This document shows, one piece after another, positions 5,667-6,157 of a stretch of DNA of 6,157 nucleotides. The notes beneath the pieces were generated by a model. That model was not told the origin of the DNA, made no database searches, and saw nothing but the letters and a program-made list of their open reading frames with translations. The number at the start of each line of letters is the position of its first letter. Positions within the stretch are counted from its first letter, which is position 1. The translations under genes were made by a program, and so were the position numbers. Origin of the DNA: an uncultured Oligoflexia bacterium (lineage in GTDB: Bacteria; Bdellovibrionota; Bacteriovoracia; Bacteriovoracales; Bacteriovoracaceae); the NCBI GenBank assembly GCA_950060715.1, contig CATLVA010000104.1, positions 1 through 6,157 of the forward strand, read 5' to 3'.

Positions 5667-6157
5667 TTAGCGCTCTCTCTTTCTAAACTTTCTTCTAATC
5701 TCTTCTGTTCCCTTAGAAGCTGATTCTAAAATCTCTGGCGTTATAAAAACGACGAATTGGTTTTTAGATGTAGAATAACTCTTCGACCTCAATAATCTAA
5801 ACAATTGAGAAGCCTGTTGAGAACTATCTGAAGAATCACTTGTTGTTGCTTCAGTTGGATCTGGATCATCTTTGTCATAATTGGTCTGAGAGGTATTTTG
5901 CATGATTCCACCGATAACCGCAGACTCTTTTGACTTAACCGTAATATTTGTAGAGACCTCATTCGAAGTAACTAACGGATTACCGTTTCCAGAACTTGCG
6001 TTAGGAAGTGAAACTTGCACAGTAAGAGGCGAAAGGTTTATATTTTCCTCTGTTCCTATTTTGGGGGTAGTAGTCATTGTAAAAGCGATATTCGCTGTCT
6101 TGGCTTCCTGACCTTGTCCTGTACCAACTGCAAAGTTGATTGTTGTAGATTTATTAA
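5667..6157 (-). CDS. cpaC: CpaC/RcpA-like secretin, C-terminal part (N-terminus beyond window edge)
   Basis: The reading frame is open to the right window edge; 162 codons are visible and the stop is TAA at 5667-5669. An internal ATG at 6077 is not the start, because the frame continues upstream without a stop. The visible part is the end of a secretin barrel domain: the beta-strand-like NIAFTMTTTPKIG, then NEVSTNITVKSKESAVIGGI, the usual secretin stretch before the gate, and finally SKNQFVVFITPEIL, matching the closing ITP motif. The protein would form the outer-membrane pore of the Tad system. Between GGIMQ and LFRLLRSKS the usual P-x-LG-x-P-x-LG-x-LF motif is not recognisable. In its place is an Asp/Ser/Thr-rich stretch of about 30 residues (5808-5897). 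The end is very basic (RRKFRKRER). Assignment to CpaC rests on the secretin features plus the adjoining cpaE/cpaF/tadB genes. Confidence 0.85.
   Translation of the reverse strand, partial: NKSTTINFAVGTGQGQEAKTANIAFTMTTTPKIGTEENINLSPLTVQVSLPNASSGNGNPLVTSNEVSTNITVKSKESAVIGGIMQNTSQTNYDKDDPDPTEATTSDSSDSSQQASQLFRLLRSKSYSTSKNQFVVFITPEILESASKGTEEIRRKFRKRER

Noticed and set aside
1..6157. tRNA, rRNA, CRISPR array, insertion sequence
   Set aside because: No cloverleaf, rRNA-like segment, regularly spaced repeats, transposase or terminal inverted repeats were seen. The only substantial direct repeat is the duplicated peptide segment.

Overview
The window is AT-rich and every gene I can support lies on the minus strand. 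The content points to a Gram-negative bacterium: an outer-membrane secretin, Sec signal peptides, strong GGAGAG-type ribosome binding sites and two sigma-54-type promoters. Low G+C together with a Tad machine and small secreted proteins would fit Bdellovibrionota (Bacteriovorax/Halobacteriovorax-like). That is an inference without a marker gene, and other low-G+C didelphic phyla are possible.

Right part (6157 down to 2618): three tightly packed genes of a Tad/Flp pilus or type IVc secretion machine. They are the C-terminal end of a CpaC/RcpA-like secretin (cut by the window edge), a 701-residue protein joining a CpaE/TadZ-type MinD/ParA ATPase to a complete CpaF/TadA secretion ATPase, and a TadB-like inner-membrane platform protein. 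The first two are separated by 3 bp and the last two overlap by 8 bp, so they form one transcription unit. The usual tadC does not follow tadB, and no separate cpaD lies between secretin and ATPase.

Middle (2538 to 653): 79 bp after tadB comes a 556-residue secreted YD/RHS-repeat protein without a recognisable toxin end. After 26 bp follows a 62-residue precursor of a small, acidic, Gly/Thr-tailed secreted peptide. A strong intrinsic terminator closes this unit at 599-627. No terminator is visible between tadB and the YD-repeat gene, so the whole right and middle part may be one operon.

Left part (512 to 1): a tandem pair of very similar small secreted peptide genes. One is complete (59 residues) and one is cut by the left edge. 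Each has its own sigma-54 (-24/-12) promoter at practically the same distance from its start codon, and the complete copy is followed by an intrinsic terminator. The complete copy and the 62-residue peptide both predict 40-residue mature peptides with one cysteine at position 15, so the three genes are probably a family. The most notable points are the CpaE-CpaF fusion, the sigma-54-driven peptide array, and its position beside a Tad operon carrying a YD-repeat protein.
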